A DNA stretch of 57,312 bases. Source: Candidatus Zhuqueibacterota bacterium (GTDB taxonomy: Bacteria; Zhuqueibacterota; Zhuqueibacteria; Residuimicrobiales; Krinioviventaceae). A program made the translations under genes and the position numbers. The stretch covers positions 1-57,312 of the forward strand of contig JAFGKD010000065.1 of assembly GCA_016928775.1 (NCBI GenBank), read 5' to 3'. Below are positions 1 to 9,177 of the stretch, piece after piece. Positions within the stretch are counted from its first letter, which is position 1. Each line of letters begins with the position of its first letter. Below the pieces are notes generated by a model that had not been told where the DNA came from, ran no database searches, and saw nothing but the letters and a program-made list of their open reading frames with translations.

Positions 1-2
1 CA

Positions 3-962
3 CCTCCCTACTTTCGCCCCATGGTTTTTGAGGCAGCAATCAATGCAAAAAAACATGTTTTTATGGAAAAACCTGTCGCAGTTGATCCTGCGGGTGCCAA
101 TCGTATTATCGCGACATCCAAAAGAGCGGAAAGCCTGGGACTCAATGTTGTAACGGGCACGCAGCGACGCCATCAACGGCACTACATAGAGGCGTACAAA
201 CGGCTCATGAGCGGCGCCATTGGCGATATCGTCTCCGCCAATGTTTATTGGAATCAGGGACAATTGTGGTATAGAGATCATACAAGTGGTTGGTCTGATC
301 TCGAATGGATGATTCGGGACTGGGTGAACTGGACCTGGTTATCCGGCGATCACATTGTTGAACAGCATGTTCATAATCTGGATGTTGCAGCCTGGTTTAT
401 GGGCACCTACCCGGCGAAAGCTGTGGCCATGGGCAGCCGCCAGCGGCGGGTAACCGGGGATCAGTATGATAATTTTAGCGTTGATTTTGTCCTTGATGAT
501 GGCCGGCATGTGCACTCGATGTGTCGTCAAATTTATGGATGTGCCAACAATGTATCCGAGTACTTTATCGGCACGAACGGTTACGCTGACATCAGTCATG
601 ATTACGCCAGATTTTACAATAGAAACAACAAGCTCACATGGGAGTGGAAAAATCCGGTGGTCGATGGTGTAGAACAAGAGCCACTCAATCCCTACGTGCA
701 GGAGCACGTTGATCTTGTCGCGGCCATTCGCCAGGGATTCCAGATTGTTGAAGCAGAACAAACGGCCAAATCAACTCTGACCGCCATCATGGGGCGCATT
801 TCGGCCTACACCGGCAAACAAGTCACCTGGGAAGAGATGTTGGAGAGTGAGCTGGATATCACACCGGAAGGATTTGCGAACGCGCAAAGCGATTTTGAAA
901 AACGTTTCTCCATTGTCGACAATCCGATCATTCTCGTTCCAGGCACCGAGAAAAGAAGCTGA
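3..962 (+). CDS. Gfo/Idh/MocA-family NAD(P)-dependent oxidoreductase, 5' end missing
   Basis: This is the C-terminal part of a sugar or polyol dehydrogenase of the Gfo/Idh/MocA family, which oxidises or reduces hydroxyl groups on sugars and inositols with a bound nicotinamide cofactor. The frame is open to the left edge of the window (reading P-P-Y-F-R-P before the first Met at 21), so the N-terminal GxGxxG nucleotide-binding segment lies outside. The family EKP motif is present (VFMEKPVA), followed by a GxxxR-type segment (TGTQRRHQ) and the H-V-H-N-L-D stretch that normally holds the catalytic histidine. The protein probably lacks only about 90 to 130 residues. No signal peptide can be judged because the true start is absent; many FCB members carry a Tat signal. 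A strong terminator follows directly. Substrate cannot be read from the sequence. Confidence 0.85.
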   Translation, partial: PPYFRPMVFEAAINAKKHVFMEKPVAVDPAGANRIIATSKRAESLGLNVVTGTQRRHQRHYIEAYKRLMSGAIGDIVSANVYWNQGQLWYRDHTSGWSDLEWMIRDWVNWTWLSGDHIVEQHVHNLDVAAWFMGTYPAKAVAMGSRQRRVTGDQYDNFSVDFVLDDGRHVHSMCRQIYGCANNVSEYFIGTNGYADISHDYARFYNRNNKLTWEWKNPVVDGVEQEPLNPYVQEHVDLVAAIRQGFQIVEAEQTAKSTLTAIMGRISAYTGKQVTWEEMLESELDITPEGFANAQSDFEKRFSIVDNPIILVPGTEKRS

Positions 963-963
963 T

Positions 964-991
964 AAAAAGCCCTGTTTGAACAGGGCTTTTT
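964..991 (+). terminator. Rho-independent terminator after the oxidoreductase
   Basis: The stem AAAAAGCCCTGTT pairs with AACAGGGCTTTTT around a two-base loop, with an A run before and a T run after, starting two bases after the stop codon. It separates the oxidoreductase from the exported protein at 1038. Confidence 0.85.
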
Positions 992-1037
992 GGTTTTCAT
1001 ATTTTATTTTTACGTCGAATAAACGTGGGAGAGCAAC

Positions 1038-2144
1038 ATGAAAACAATAGAAAAAATCACCATCATTCTGGCAGTAGTTTTTCTGGCTTTTTGCTGTACC
1101 GGTTTTGCAGCTGACAAAACAATATATTGGATTTCGGATGCACAGGATTCCGATGGCGATGGTATTCCGAGTGATCAGGAATGGATCTACTTTCTGGAAG
1201 AAGCCGGCTATCTGGTGAATTATGAGTATGGTTATTCCATGGCCGCTGGACAGGGGTATTGGACAGTGTTAGATGATTACAAACTTGCAGAATTGGATGA
1301 ATCAGCCGATCTTCTTATTATTAGCCGAGCGACCAATAGTGGTGATTATGCCACCGATTTTGAAGAAATTTTATTATGGAATAGCATTTCTACCCCCATA
1401 CTGATGCAAACCGCCTACATTGTCAGAAACAGCAGATGGCAGTGGCTCAATACCGGTGGCATTGTTGATGTGGTGGATACGCTGGAAGTTCTGGAACCCG
1501 AGCATTATATCTTTAAAGATGTGCCGATGATAGAAGAAAACAAAATCGCCGTACTCGATACTGGCTGGACCGCGGCCACGACATCGTTCCCGACCATAAT
1601 CGATCCCGGCTATGGAAAATTATTGGCAGCACGCGCTGATACGGGTGGTGTATGGATCGTTGAGTGGGAGCCTTTTTTTGAGTTTTATTATGATACAGAC
1701 CAATTCCCCGAAGGAAGGCGGATGTTTTTTGCTCTCGGTGAAACTGGAGGCTCCAATACATTGGAAATAGGCTATAAAAATACTACAGAAGCTGGCGATA
1801 AACTTTTTCTCAATGCGGTTAAATATTTGTTGGGAGATACGCTTGATTCCAAAGTACAGACACTATCAAATTTAACGCCAGCAAAATTTCACCTTGCACA
1901 AAATTATCCAAATCCATTTAATCCAGTGACGTCTATCAGCTATGCCCTGGAAAACAATGACTATGTCGCGTTGCGCATCTTTGATACCAGCGGACGACAG
2001 GTGGCGGAGCTGGTGAATGAATTGCAGGCACCTGGTGTCTATAAAGTTGATTTTGACGCCTCCAAGCTCAATTCCGGAATATATTTTTATCAATTGGCAA
2101 CATCGACTGATTCGCAAATTCGCAAGATGACGTTGATAAAATAA
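1038..2144 (+). CDS. T9SS-exported protein with a ThuA/GATase-like domain
   Basis: The 368-residue product starts with a signal peptide (hydrophobic stretch about residues 9-24, ending FAA-D) and ends with a T9SS type A sorting module (about 285-368; N-Y-P-N-P-F-N-P start, basic K-M-T-L-I-K end). It should be exported to the periplasm by Sec and then to the cell surface by T9SS. The middle (about 26-270) looks like a Rossmann-type ThuA or glutamine-amidotransferase-like fold: a beta strand T-I-Y-W-I-S-D, a calcium-loop-like D-S-D-G-D-G-I stretch, then 'ADLLIISRA' and a Trp-rich second half. The same kind of domain appears near the end of the GH30-like protein at 23171. No catalytic residues can be named. 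The start is supported by GGGAG eight bases upstream of the ATG. It converges on ttcA. Confidence 0.8.
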   Translation: MKTIEKITIILAVVFLAFCCTGFAADKTIYWISDAQDSDGDGIPSDQEWIYFLEEAGYLVNYEYGYSMAAGQGYWTVLDDYKLAELDESADLLIISRATNSGDYATDFEEILLWNSISTPILMQTAYIVRNSRWQWLNTGGIVDVVDTLEVLEPEHYIFKDVPMIEENKIAVLDTGWTAATTSFPTIIDPGYGKLLAARADTGGVWIVEWEPFFEFYYDTDQFPEGRRMFFALGETGGSNTLEIGYKNTTEAGDKLFLNAVKYLLGDTLDSKVQTLSNLTPAKFHLAQNYPNPFNPVTSISYALENNDYVALRIFDTSGRQVAELVNELQAPGVYKVDFDASKLNSGIYFYQLATSTDSQIRKMTLIK

Positions 2145-2155
2145 GCCCCAAAAAA

Positions 2156-2181
2156 GACCCGATCGTCGCTGCGGTCGGGTC
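2156..2181 (-). terminator. Terminator hairpin overlapping the ttcA stop codon
   Basis: GACCCGATCG pairs with CGGTCGGGTC (one G-T wobble) around the loop TCGCTG. Read on the minus strand the hairpin is followed by six T, so it should terminate the ten-gene minus-strand run. The last bases of the ttcA stop codon lie inside the stem. On the plus strand no T run follows, so it should serve the 1038 gene less well. Confidence 0.75.
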
Positions 2182-2908
2182 ACAATAAATAATCAGTCTT
2201 TACCCGCTTCATACTGGCGAATATGTTTTCTTTGGCACCTTTGATCTCGCCCTCCAGTTCGTTCAGCCATTCCTTGATAAATTGTCGCTTTGACTGCCCA
2301 TCCGTCGGACACGCTTGATCGACAATCGGGGTATGCCGCTCGGCACAATATTTTTTTATCAAATCCTCTTCAATATAAACCATCGGGCGCAGGACGTGAT
2401 ACCTGCCTTGAAAAACCGCAAGCTTTGGAATCATCGTGCTGATCTCACGGCCCCAAACCATGTTGATGATCAAGGTTTCGATGATGTCATCTTTATGGTG
2501 TCCAAAAACAATTTTATTGCACCCCAGCTCTTCGGCAGTTTCAAAGAGTCTCTTGCGTTTGAGTCGCGAGCATAAAAAACAGGGCCGTTCGCGGTTGGCA
2601 TCGCTATGCGCATAAGGACCAATGTCCGTGCGCACAATCTTGTGATGAACCCGCAACCGGTCCAAGTAGGTCCGGATTTTGGCACACCGCTCATCAGCAA
2701 CGTCGCCAAATCCAAGATCAATATAGACCGCGGTCATTGTCAAATTGTTCGCATAATGCCACACGTGCAGTGACAGCAAATCGATGAGGGCCATGGAATC
2801 GGCGCCACCGGATATGGCCACTAACAGGGAATCATTCTCCTGAAGCATATTATATTCGAGAACAGCTTTATCCAGACGAGCATTGAGTGTTTTATGCAAA
2901 CGCGTCAT
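2180..2908 (-). CDS. ttcA: TtcA-family tRNA 2-thiocytidine synthetase (PP-loop ATPase)
   Basis: TtcA-type enzymes adenylate cytidine-32 of certain tRNAs and replace its oxygen with sulfur, using an iron-sulfur cluster. The 242-residue product has the PP-loop S-G-G-A-D-S at residues 33-38, the pair of cluster cysteines P-C-F-L-C at 110-113, and the typical G-H-H-K-D-D-I-I-E-T block near 137-145. The usual second C-x-x-C is reduced to a single cysteine near residue 200 (Q-A-C-P), which matches the known need for three cysteine ligands. TilS is the main alternative, but the paired cysteines point to the TtcA/TtuA branch; the exact nucleoside is not certain. The ATG overlaps the stop of the upstream TPR gene in an ATGA, so translation is probably coupled. 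Confidence 0.8.
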   Translation of the reverse strand: MTRLHKTLNARLDKAVLEYNMLQENDSLLVAISGGADSMALIDLLSLHVWHYANNLTMTAVYIDLGFGDVADERCAKIRTYLDRLRVHHKIVRTDIGPYAHSDANRERPCFLCSRLKRKRLFETAEELGCNKIVFGHHKDDIIETLIINMVWGREISTMIPKLAVFQGRYHVLRPMVYIEEDLIKKYCAERHTPIVDQACPTDGQSKRQFIKEWLNELEGEIKGAKENIFASMKRVKTDYLL

Positions 2909-5022
2909 GGCCGACTGTTTTGACTCCGGCTTTCAAGTTCCTGTTCAAGTCCACGAATAAAGCTTTTCATATACGCGTCGATAGCTTCTTTTGAGACATC
3001 GCCCTGACGGGCTAACTCCAATTCTTCCTGCCCCAGCGCAAGCTGACCCTCGCGAACGTGCGCCAAACCCTTTTTATAGAGGATGATAGAAATCCAGTCC
3101 CTCTTTTCATACAGTGTGGCAAATTGCAGCGCCTCTTCATAATCACTCTGTGCACGCATCCATCGCATCCGGTTTACCGCTGCATCAGCTGACTTTATGA
3201 GCGATCGGATGATCCCTTCAATATCAGGAACATACTTGTAGAATCGGGCTGCATATTCAAAATGTTGTTGTGCGTCGATCCATTGTTTGCGATCGAACAG
3301 AATATCGCCAATATGCTCTTCGCTGTTGGCCAGCCCAATACTATCGGATAAAATTTCCATCAAATCGCCAGCGATTTGAAAATACTCCAACGCTGCATCG
3401 ACTTCTCCCCGCTCTTTCAACGTAACGGCCAAATGATAGCTTGCATCCGCTCGTTCACGATCGTCATTCAGATACCGGCTAAACGCAACCGAACGTTCCA
3501 AATATTCTTGTGATTTTATCAGAAAATTGCTTTGTCGCATCAAGTCGCCAAGTTTGGTGTAAAGTTGCACCACTCTGAGGGTATCGCCAACCTGAAGAAA
3601 ATTATCCGCGCTGCTGTCAAAAAAATCCCATGCCTCGATCAATTTATTTTCGCTAAACTTTATCGAACCGAGATGAAAATAAATTTGCGCAGTCGTATGT
3701 TCGTCAGCAATTGCTTGAGAAAATGTGAGCGCATTCCCAAAAGTCTCAACAGCACGATCAAGATGCCCCAGTTTTTCAAGCGTAGCACCGGCTTGCAGCA
3801 ACGCAAAGAGCCGTCCGTATGAATTCATGAATTGCTGAAAATTATCAAACGCTGCTTGCGAAGCGTTCAGACTCGCCTCAAGTTGCTCCATCTCTTTTAA
3901 CAAAGCAGCATGATTGAGCTTGATCCAGCCAAACTCTCTGTCCGATTCACTGTAGAGGGCAGCAAGCGCCTGATAAAGCTCGGCCAAGGTACGCCTGTCA
4001 TCAGTGCTGAGCGCAATTTGCGAATTCTGAATGCTTTGGATATTTTTGAGAAGCAATGAGCGCGCTGCATCCCCTTGCTGCCAGCGCGACAAAAGTTGCC
4101 TGATGGCACCATAAGTTTGCGGAAACAAACCATTGCCCAGAGAAAAACCGTAGGAAGAATCCGCATCAATTGAGAATCTTTGAAATCCCGGGTAAGGAAG
4201 CCACAACGGCAGGCTATTCTCCAGGGCGGACACTCTGCCAACTTTTGTCGGGAAATAGAGAAAAGTTGTGTCGCGCTGCTGCGTAAATGTGAAAAGCGCC
4301 TGTGCATTTGTCTGCCGCAGTAGAGAATCAGCACTTTCCTGGGACAACGGCCATTCTTCGTAATCAAAATAGAGAACCTTGCTTCTCAGCTCATTCTGTT
4401 TATATGTGCTCAAGATCGATTGTGCGCGTATTGTGCCTCGAAGAGTGTTTAATAATCTTGGCAGTTTGACATCATCCGTGAGACAGAGAATACCTTTTTC
4501 CATTGCGTGAAAACTGTAACCCCACCACTGCCGTTTCCATTGAATTAAATCGACAAAAGACTCAAGTTGATTCAGAATTACGGCTACATCGTCCGGATGC
4601 AACGAGAGGGGAATAGTCAGCTCCTCAAGAAAAACATCACTCGGAAACTCAACCGCCTCGACGTGCAGATGATAATCGCCATTGAGCTTATGAAGATAGA
4701 AAAAAAATACCGCTTGCAAATCGATCCTTTGCCACAGGTTTAGCAGCTTCGCTATATCAATTTTAGATGCAAAATCAGCCAAAAGCACCGCACCGAGATG
4801 GCTTTGGACGGTATCTACTGGTATATAATTAAATCGTTCGGAAGTCCTGAGTTTTTGGCCAAAATGCCCATATATATAATCAGCATAATTGACATATTCC
4901 TGGGTTTCAGCCGTAACGACGTACATCCGTCGCATCGAGAACTGAATACTGGCATCGGCTTTATTCAAAAAGCTGATTGTCAGTAAAAAAGCACATAAGG
5001 ATATGTTTATTCCGGTTTTCAA
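2905..5022 (-). CDS. Exported tetratricopeptide-repeat protein
   Basis: The 705-residue product begins with a signal peptide (hydrophobic residues about 6-20, A-D-A-S cleavage region). Residues about 25-330 form an unrecognised N-terminal region with alternating hydrophobic strands and phrases such as 'AVFFFYLHKL'. Residues about 360-690 are a run of helical TPR units, with the usual small and aromatic residues (for example 'QIYFHLGSIKFSENKLIEAWDFF' trimmed: A-x-I-Y-F-H-L-G-S). TPR arrays bind protein partners, so a periplasmic or outer-membrane scaffold is likely. It lies 16 bases downstream of the LytS-like gene and overlaps ttcA by four bases, so it belongs to the same transcript. There is no lipobox and no T9SS tail. 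No specific function can be assigned. Confidence 0.7.
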   Translation of the reverse strand: MKTGINISLCAFLLTISFLNKADASIQFSMRRMYVVTAETQEYVNYADYIYGHFGQKLRTSERFNYIPVDTVQSHLGAVLLADFASKIDIAKLLNLWQRIDLQAVFFFYLHKLNGDYHLHVEAVEFPSDVFLEELTIPLSLHPDDVAVILNQLESFVDLIQWKRQWWGYSFHAMEKGILCLTDDVKLPRLLNTLRGTIRAQSILSTYKQNELRSKVLYFDYEEWPLSQESADSLLRQTNAQALFTFTQQRDTTFLYFPTKVGRVSALENSLPLWLPYPGFQRFSIDADSSYGFSLGNGLFPQTYGAIRQLLSRWQQGDAARSLLLKNIQSIQNSQIALSTDDRRTLAELYQALAALYSESDREFGWIKLNHAALLKEMEQLEASLNASQAAFDNFQQFMNSYGRLFALLQAGATLEKLGHLDRAVETFGNALTFSQAIADEHTTAQIYFHLGSIKFSENKLIEAWDFFDSSADNFLQVGDTLRVVQLYTKLGDLMRQSNFLIKSQEYLERSVAFSRYLNDDRERADASYHLAVTLKERGEVDAALEYFQIAGDLMEILSDSIGLANSEEHIGDILFDRKQWIDAQQHFEYAARFYKYVPDIEGIIRSLIKSADAAVNRMRWMRAQSDYEEALQFATLYEKRDWISIILYKKGLAHVREGQLALGQEELELARQGDVSKEAIDAYMKSFIRGLEQELESRSQNSRP

Positions 5023-5038
5023 AAGTCACTCGTATCTG

Positions 5039-5893
5039 TTACACTGATTGATGTGGCAATGCTTCATGTCGGCTCGATCGTCCGATCATGGCATTGTTGA
5101 GGGGTATTTGAATCGTGATGTGCTCACCCAATGGTTCCAGTTGTCGCCTTGAGACCTTGACAGACGATCCATAAAAGTTGAGGAGACGTTTTTTTGTTTT
5201 TTCAAAAATAGCATCACGACTCGCTGCCTCCCATGTTTCGCCGTCGCTTTCATCAATATGATCGGCGACCTCCAGCACAACTGTTTCGTTATCCTTGTAG
5301 CATGAAATTAAGACAGTCACCGGATTCATCTGCAACTCGGCGCCAAAGCGAATACATCCGTCGATGAACGGAAAAAGAGCCAGACTCGGAAAAGGAATTT
5401 CAAAGCATTCCTGTGAAAACTGTTTTGAAACGACCAAACGTTCGCCAAGGCGTGATCTTTCAATATTCAAATAGAGTTCAATGGCTTTAAATTCTTCACC
5501 CAAATAGGTCTGTTCTGTTTTTTTGAGCTCGGTGATCGTACGCACAAAATTGGCCAGATTATCAACCACTTCACTCGCGCGTATGGTGTCAAATAAAATC
5601 AATGCCGCTATATTATGCAATGTATTATAAAGAAAAAGACTGGTGACCGGTTCAGGCAGTGGCTTGAGCTCGGGTTTAATCGTCGAGACAACCTGATTTG
5701 TCGAGTATTGGCGGGTGACGGAGCGCTGATGTGTCTGCTGAAAAATCACGCCGATGATCAGACCGGTCAGAGACGATGTTGTCAGCAACGCCCAGCGCAT
5801 AGCCGGATTAAAAAACATCGCTGTCACGCTACCGACGAGGGCGCCGATTATACTGAACATCAATAACGGATGTTGATTAAAAAGCCTATACAT
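5039..5893 (-). CDS. Degenerate LytS/YehU-type membrane histidine kinase
   Basis: The 284-residue product has two N-terminal membrane helices (about 10-30 and 32-52) and a His_kinase-type dimerisation segment. In this family the phosphoacceptor lies in N-P-H-F-L-F-N; here the equivalent stretch reads V-T-S-L-F-L-Y-N-T-L-H-N-I, so the histidine is replaced by serine. The following E-E-F-K-A-I-E-L-Y-L-N-I-E-R-S-R-L-G-E-R-L block matches the family well. The C-terminal ATPase part is weak: the G-x-G-L-x-N box before the R-L-L-N-F-Y-G segment is absent. I therefore read it as a pseudokinase, perhaps a sensor or dimerisation partner. No LytTR response regulator lies nearby. It overlaps the heparinase-like gene by eight bases, so it is co-transcribed with it. 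Confidence 0.7.
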   Translation of the reverse strand: MYRLFNQHPLLMFSIIGALVGSVTAMFFNPAMRWALLTTSSLTGLIIGVIFQQTHQRSVTRQYSTNQVVSTIKPELKPLPEPVTSLFLYNTLHNIAALILFDTIRASEVVDNLANFVRTITELKKTEQTYLGEEFKAIELYLNIERSRLGERLVVSKQFSQECFEIPFPSLALFPFIDGCIRFGAELQMNPVTVLISCYKDNETVVLEVADHIDESDGETWEAASRDAIFEKTKKRLLNFYGSSVKVSRRQLEPLGEHITIQIPLNNAMIGRSSRHEALPHQSV

Positions 5894-7949
5894 TTACCTT
5901 GATGCTTGTTACTAATTTTAGTGGCAAATTCGCGATCACCTGCCTTTGAATGACTTGATGCTGTTCGCGCTGTCCAAAACTTTTCGAATGCCATGCCGTG
6001 AAGATATGTATGTCTTCCCGGCAAGCTGAATCACTTTGATGAAAGGTTAATTCCGCTGTAAATGCCGGGAAAAGTGCAGACACCGATTGGTTTTGCCGGC
6101 TTGTCTCACACGGTGCACAGTGAAAATACATATCTATTTTATGATTTCCAACACCGGATATTAGGTCTAGGCAATACCACATACCATCCCGCGCTTCAAT
6201 TGTGCGGTGATGGGTGAGCTTTTGACGTCGAAATCCGTTGTGCGAAGCTTGAACGCGCAGGATTTTTCCATCGTCGATTATTTCCTCTACAGTACATTCC
6301 GCGCGTTGTCCCCACTGAAACGGACCAAGGCTTTCGGACTGCGAGCGGTCGTCAACTGTGAGCGTGTTATGCGCAGCCGTACTGCGAAAATAGTCGCGAT
6401 CCTGGCCCGCTCCGAGGTACAAGTAGGTACCGCTGTCAATCAGGACAGGCGTACCATCAACTGACAGGGTGAATGAAAGCGCATCAGCATGGCCGTGTGC
6501 GGCCATAGGAGCAAGTCCGAGGGGACCGCAGTCGAAAATCAATTTTTGCGGAACAGGTTTATCCTGATTCATGACGATATAGCCACCCGATTTAAAATGG
6601 ATGAAAAAGCGATTCTCCTTTTTCGCACGTAGCTGAGAGAATGTACCAATTGCCGACTCACCAAGGAGCCAAAGCGTGGCTTCGGACAATTCAGTACATA
6701 CTTTTCGGCAATTTGTGTTGCTGAACAAAACGGCAGCTGTGCTTAATGCGCTCAGATAACGATTCTTTTCTCCCTCTACCAATCGCAAGGTTTCCCCACC
6801 ATCATCATCACCAATGTTGGGGATATAACCGTTTTGATCCATCAGTGCGACATAAAATTCAGCCATTTTTTCCAGGCGAACGCGGACCTCGGGTGGCACA
6901 GACACGCAGGCATAGTGTGCTGCGAGAAGCATTAAAATGCCAAAATCATAAATATATTTTTGGTAAAAAGTCGTCTGCTCCTTGCAAACGCCGTCCGAAT
7001 GAACCTGGGATAACAGCTCATCAAAGACAATCGCAAAACCCAAATTTCGCCAGGTTTCGGCTTTGGCCAATTCGGGAAAATAACTGCCAGCATAAATCAG
7101 GCCAAGCGCTTCGCCGATGAGGTGATTATTGGCTGACGAGTATTTTGAAAGATGCCCTTCGATAAATTGAGCGTGCAGATGGATGGACTGGAGCACGTGC
7201 GCATAGAGGCCTGGATTGAGCTGCTGACTCTCCCGGACAAAAAAGAGCGACCATGTCCATGAAATGATGCGAAATGCGCACTCGAGCGAACTCGCCCAAT
7301 TGATGCCCATTTTATACGGATTTTTTTTTATCCAGTCCGTCCATTGATCAAAAAGTGCCCGGGCGTATTTTTCCGAACCAGTCAGATAGAATAGCTTGGC
7401 AAAGGTGACAAAGTGCTGGCAACGGTTCAATTCCCAAATATACTTGACTTCCTTGATTTTTTCGGAATAATAGTCGATATCGCGCCAGTAGACAAGCGGT
7501 ATCGCTTTTTTCAGCAGCGGATCATAATGCCAGTCAATCGACTCGGCAAAGTGAACGGGTAAACCAAAGATAGTGAACTCGCCTTTGATATATCGCTCAG
7601 CGGCCTTTGCACACAAATTTAAGTTTTTAACAAAGTGTGTCCGATATAAATCCACAAATTGTTCTCGAGGTTTTTTTTGCCAGCGAAAAGGTCGCCGGTT
7701 GTGAAAAGCAGTGTAGATAACCCTGAATTTATCCTCCAATGAGTCCGCTTGCCCATTGAGCTTTGCAATAAAAAGCGCCAGAGAATCGACATCACCTCGC
7801 AAAACTCGCTGCTTGTCTCGCTTATCTCTGAAATAACGCGCGAATCGAAAACATAACTCGGGCACGGACATGGCCCGCAAGCGGTTGAGTTTTTTCATTA
7901 TTTGCAGGTATAGTTTATTTTTCTGACTTTTTGGCGGTTGTTGTCCCAT
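5886..7949 (-). CDS. Heparinase II/III-family polysaccharide lyase-like protein
   Basis: Heparinase II/III-type enzymes cleave uronic-acid-containing polysaccharides by beta-elimination; many relatives next to flippases trim the cell's own exopolysaccharide. The product (687 residues from the chosen start) has a helical toroid N-terminal half with the typical opening K-K-L-N-R-L-R-A-M-S, the D-D-D-G-G-E-T-L-R segment near the middle, and the C-terminal beta-sheet domain with A-H-G-H-A-D-A-L-S, 'LIDSGTYLY' and H-N-T-L-T-V-D-D. These contain the His and Tyr residues expected of the family. I chose the ATG at 7949, four bases after the dinB stop; an ATG at 8024 would overlap dinB by 71 bases, and one at 7898 is also possible. 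No signal peptide is visible, which is odd for a lyase and common in the exopolysaccharide-linked subgroup. Confidence 0.82.
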   Translation of the reverse strand: MGQQPPKSQKNKLYLQIMKKLNRLRAMSVPELCFRFARYFRDKRDKQRVLRGDVDSLALFIAKLNGQADSLEDKFRVIYTAFHNRRPFRWQKKPREQFVDLYRTHFVKNLNLCAKAAERYIKGEFTIFGLPVHFAESIDWHYDPLLKKAIPLVYWRDIDYYSEKIKEVKYIWELNRCQHFVTFAKLFYLTGSEKYARALFDQWTDWIKKNPYKMGINWASSLECAFRIISWTWSLFFVRESQQLNPGLYAHVLQSIHLHAQFIEGHLSKYSSANNHLIGEALGLIYAGSYFPELAKAETWRNLGFAIVFDELLSQVHSDGVCKEQTTFYQKYIYDFGILMLLAAHYACVSVPPEVRVRLEKMAEFYVALMDQNGYIPNIGDDDGGETLRLVEGEKNRYLSALSTAAVLFSNTNCRKVCTELSEATLWLLGESAIGTFSQLRAKKENRFFIHFKSGGYIVMNQDKPVPQKLIFDCGPLGLAPMAAHGHADALSFTLSVDGTPVLIDSGTYLYLGAGQDRDYFRSTAAHNTLTVDDRSQSESLGPFQWGQRAECTVEEIIDDGKILRVQASHNGFRRQKLTHHRTIEARDGMWYCLDLISGVGNHKIDMYFHCAPCETSRQNQSVSALFPAFTAELTFHQSDSACREDIHIFTAWHSKSFGQREQHQVIQRQVIANLPLKLVTSIKVNV

Positions 7950-7953
7950 TTGC

Positions 7954-9144
7954 TCAGTCTCGGATCCACTGCGAATCATGTCTGTTATCCAGCATACTCG
8001 CGCGAGTAATGGCGTCTTCACCAAATTTTTCCCGAATCACATCCATCACCTCATCCACTTTGTCCGAGACCTCCGGTGTATCGGCGAACAAATCCAGTTG
8101 TCCCGCTCCTCGCTCAAGATGCGCAACGCCCGCGCCAACAAGCCTGACCTTCTCCCGGCGGTTGAATTGCCGATAGAGCTCGACAATATTTTGCCAGAGA
8201 TCATCAAAGTGATTCACAAATGTATCGAGGCTTCTTGACCGTGTAAAGGTGGAAAAATCTTCCAACCTTATTTTCAGGGTAATCGTACGACCGCGATAGT
8301 TTTTCCGACGCATCTCGCGCGCCAATTCATTACACAGATAACGCAATGTGTTCAAGATGATGTCATCATCACTCTGATCTGTATCAAAGGTCACTTCTTT
8401 ACTGATTGATTTCGCACGAATGGCGCCCTCAACGCCACGCGCATCGATACCGTTAGCCAAACGATAAAAATGCAGACCGGCTTGACCAAATTTTGCATAC
8501 AATTCATCACGTGAATATTTGGCTAAATCACCAATTGTATTGATACCAAGCCGCTTGAGTCGGGGCAGCGTTTTTTTACCGACGCCCCATAGTCGCGAAA
8601 TACTCAAGGGAAACAAAAATTCCTTCACCGTGCCCTCTTGCACAATGACCAGTCCATCGGGTTTCTCCAGATCCGAGGCAATCTTGGCGACAAATTTGTT
8701 TGGCGCGATGCCAATCGACGCGGTTAGTTCAATTTGATCATAAATCCGCTTTTTGAGGTCAAGGGCGAGCTTTTCAGGCGAACCAAAAATCTTGTAGCTG
8801 GTACTGATGTCTAAAAACGCCTCATCAATGCTTAATTGTTCAATGTCCGGTGAGAAATTCTCAAGCAACGCCATAACTTGTTGTGACACCTGCGCATATC
8901 GTTTGCCGCGCGGAAAGACGTAAATCGCGCCAGGACAGCGGCGCCACGCTTCACGGATGGGCATGGCGGAATGAATGCCGTACTGCCGAGCCTCGTAGCT
9001 GCAGGTCGAGACAACACCGCGTCCCGTGCCTCCTTTGGGATCAGCACCAACCACGAGCGGTTTGCCGCGGTATTCCGGAAAATCGTGCTGCTCTATCGCG
9101 GCAAAAAAAGCGTCCATATCGATATGTAAAATAATTCGCGTCAC
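7954..9144 (-). CDS. dinB: DNA polymerase IV (Y-family translesion polymerase)
   Basis: DinB copies past damaged template bases. The motif H-I-D-M-D-A-F-F near the N-terminus and L-S-I-D-E-A-F-L-D in the palm give the metal-binding acidic residues, and 'ASIGIAPNKFVAKIASDLEKP' (here split) marks the family: A-S-I-G-I-A, N-K-F-V-A-K. The helix-hairpin-helix thumb (W-G-V-G-K-K-T) and the little-finger domain follow. Near the C-terminus Q-L-D-L-F is a clean beta-clamp-binding motif, so the protein should work with the replication clamp. The start is uncertain: GTG at 9144 gives the usual short leader before H-I-D-M-D, while a TTG at 9171 would add nine residues. It follows the Rcl-like gene after a short gap. 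No LexA-type box is obvious, and it sits deep in an operon, so SOS control is not shown. Confidence 0.93.
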   Translation of the reverse strand: MTRIILHIDMDAFFAAIEQHDFPEYRGKPLVVGADPKGGTGRGVVSTCSYEARQYGIHSAMPIREAWRRCPGAIYVFPRGKRYAQVSQQVMALLENFSPDIEQLSIDEAFLDISTSYKIFGSPEKLALDLKKRIYDQIELTASIGIAPNKFVAKIASDLEKPDGLVIVQEGTVKEFLFPLSISRLWGVGKKTLPRLKRLGINTIGDLAKYSRDELYAKFGQAGLHFYRLANGIDARGVEGAIRAKSISKEVTFDTDQSDDDIILNTLRYLCNELAREMRRKNYRGRTITLKIRLEDFSTFTRSRSLDTFVNHFDDLWQNIVELYRQFNRREKVRLVGAGVAHLERGAGQLDLFADTPEVSDKVDEVMDVIREKFGEDAITRASMLDNRHDSQWIRD

Positions 9145-9177
9145 CAAACTATTCTTTGCACTATTGATCAATAACTT

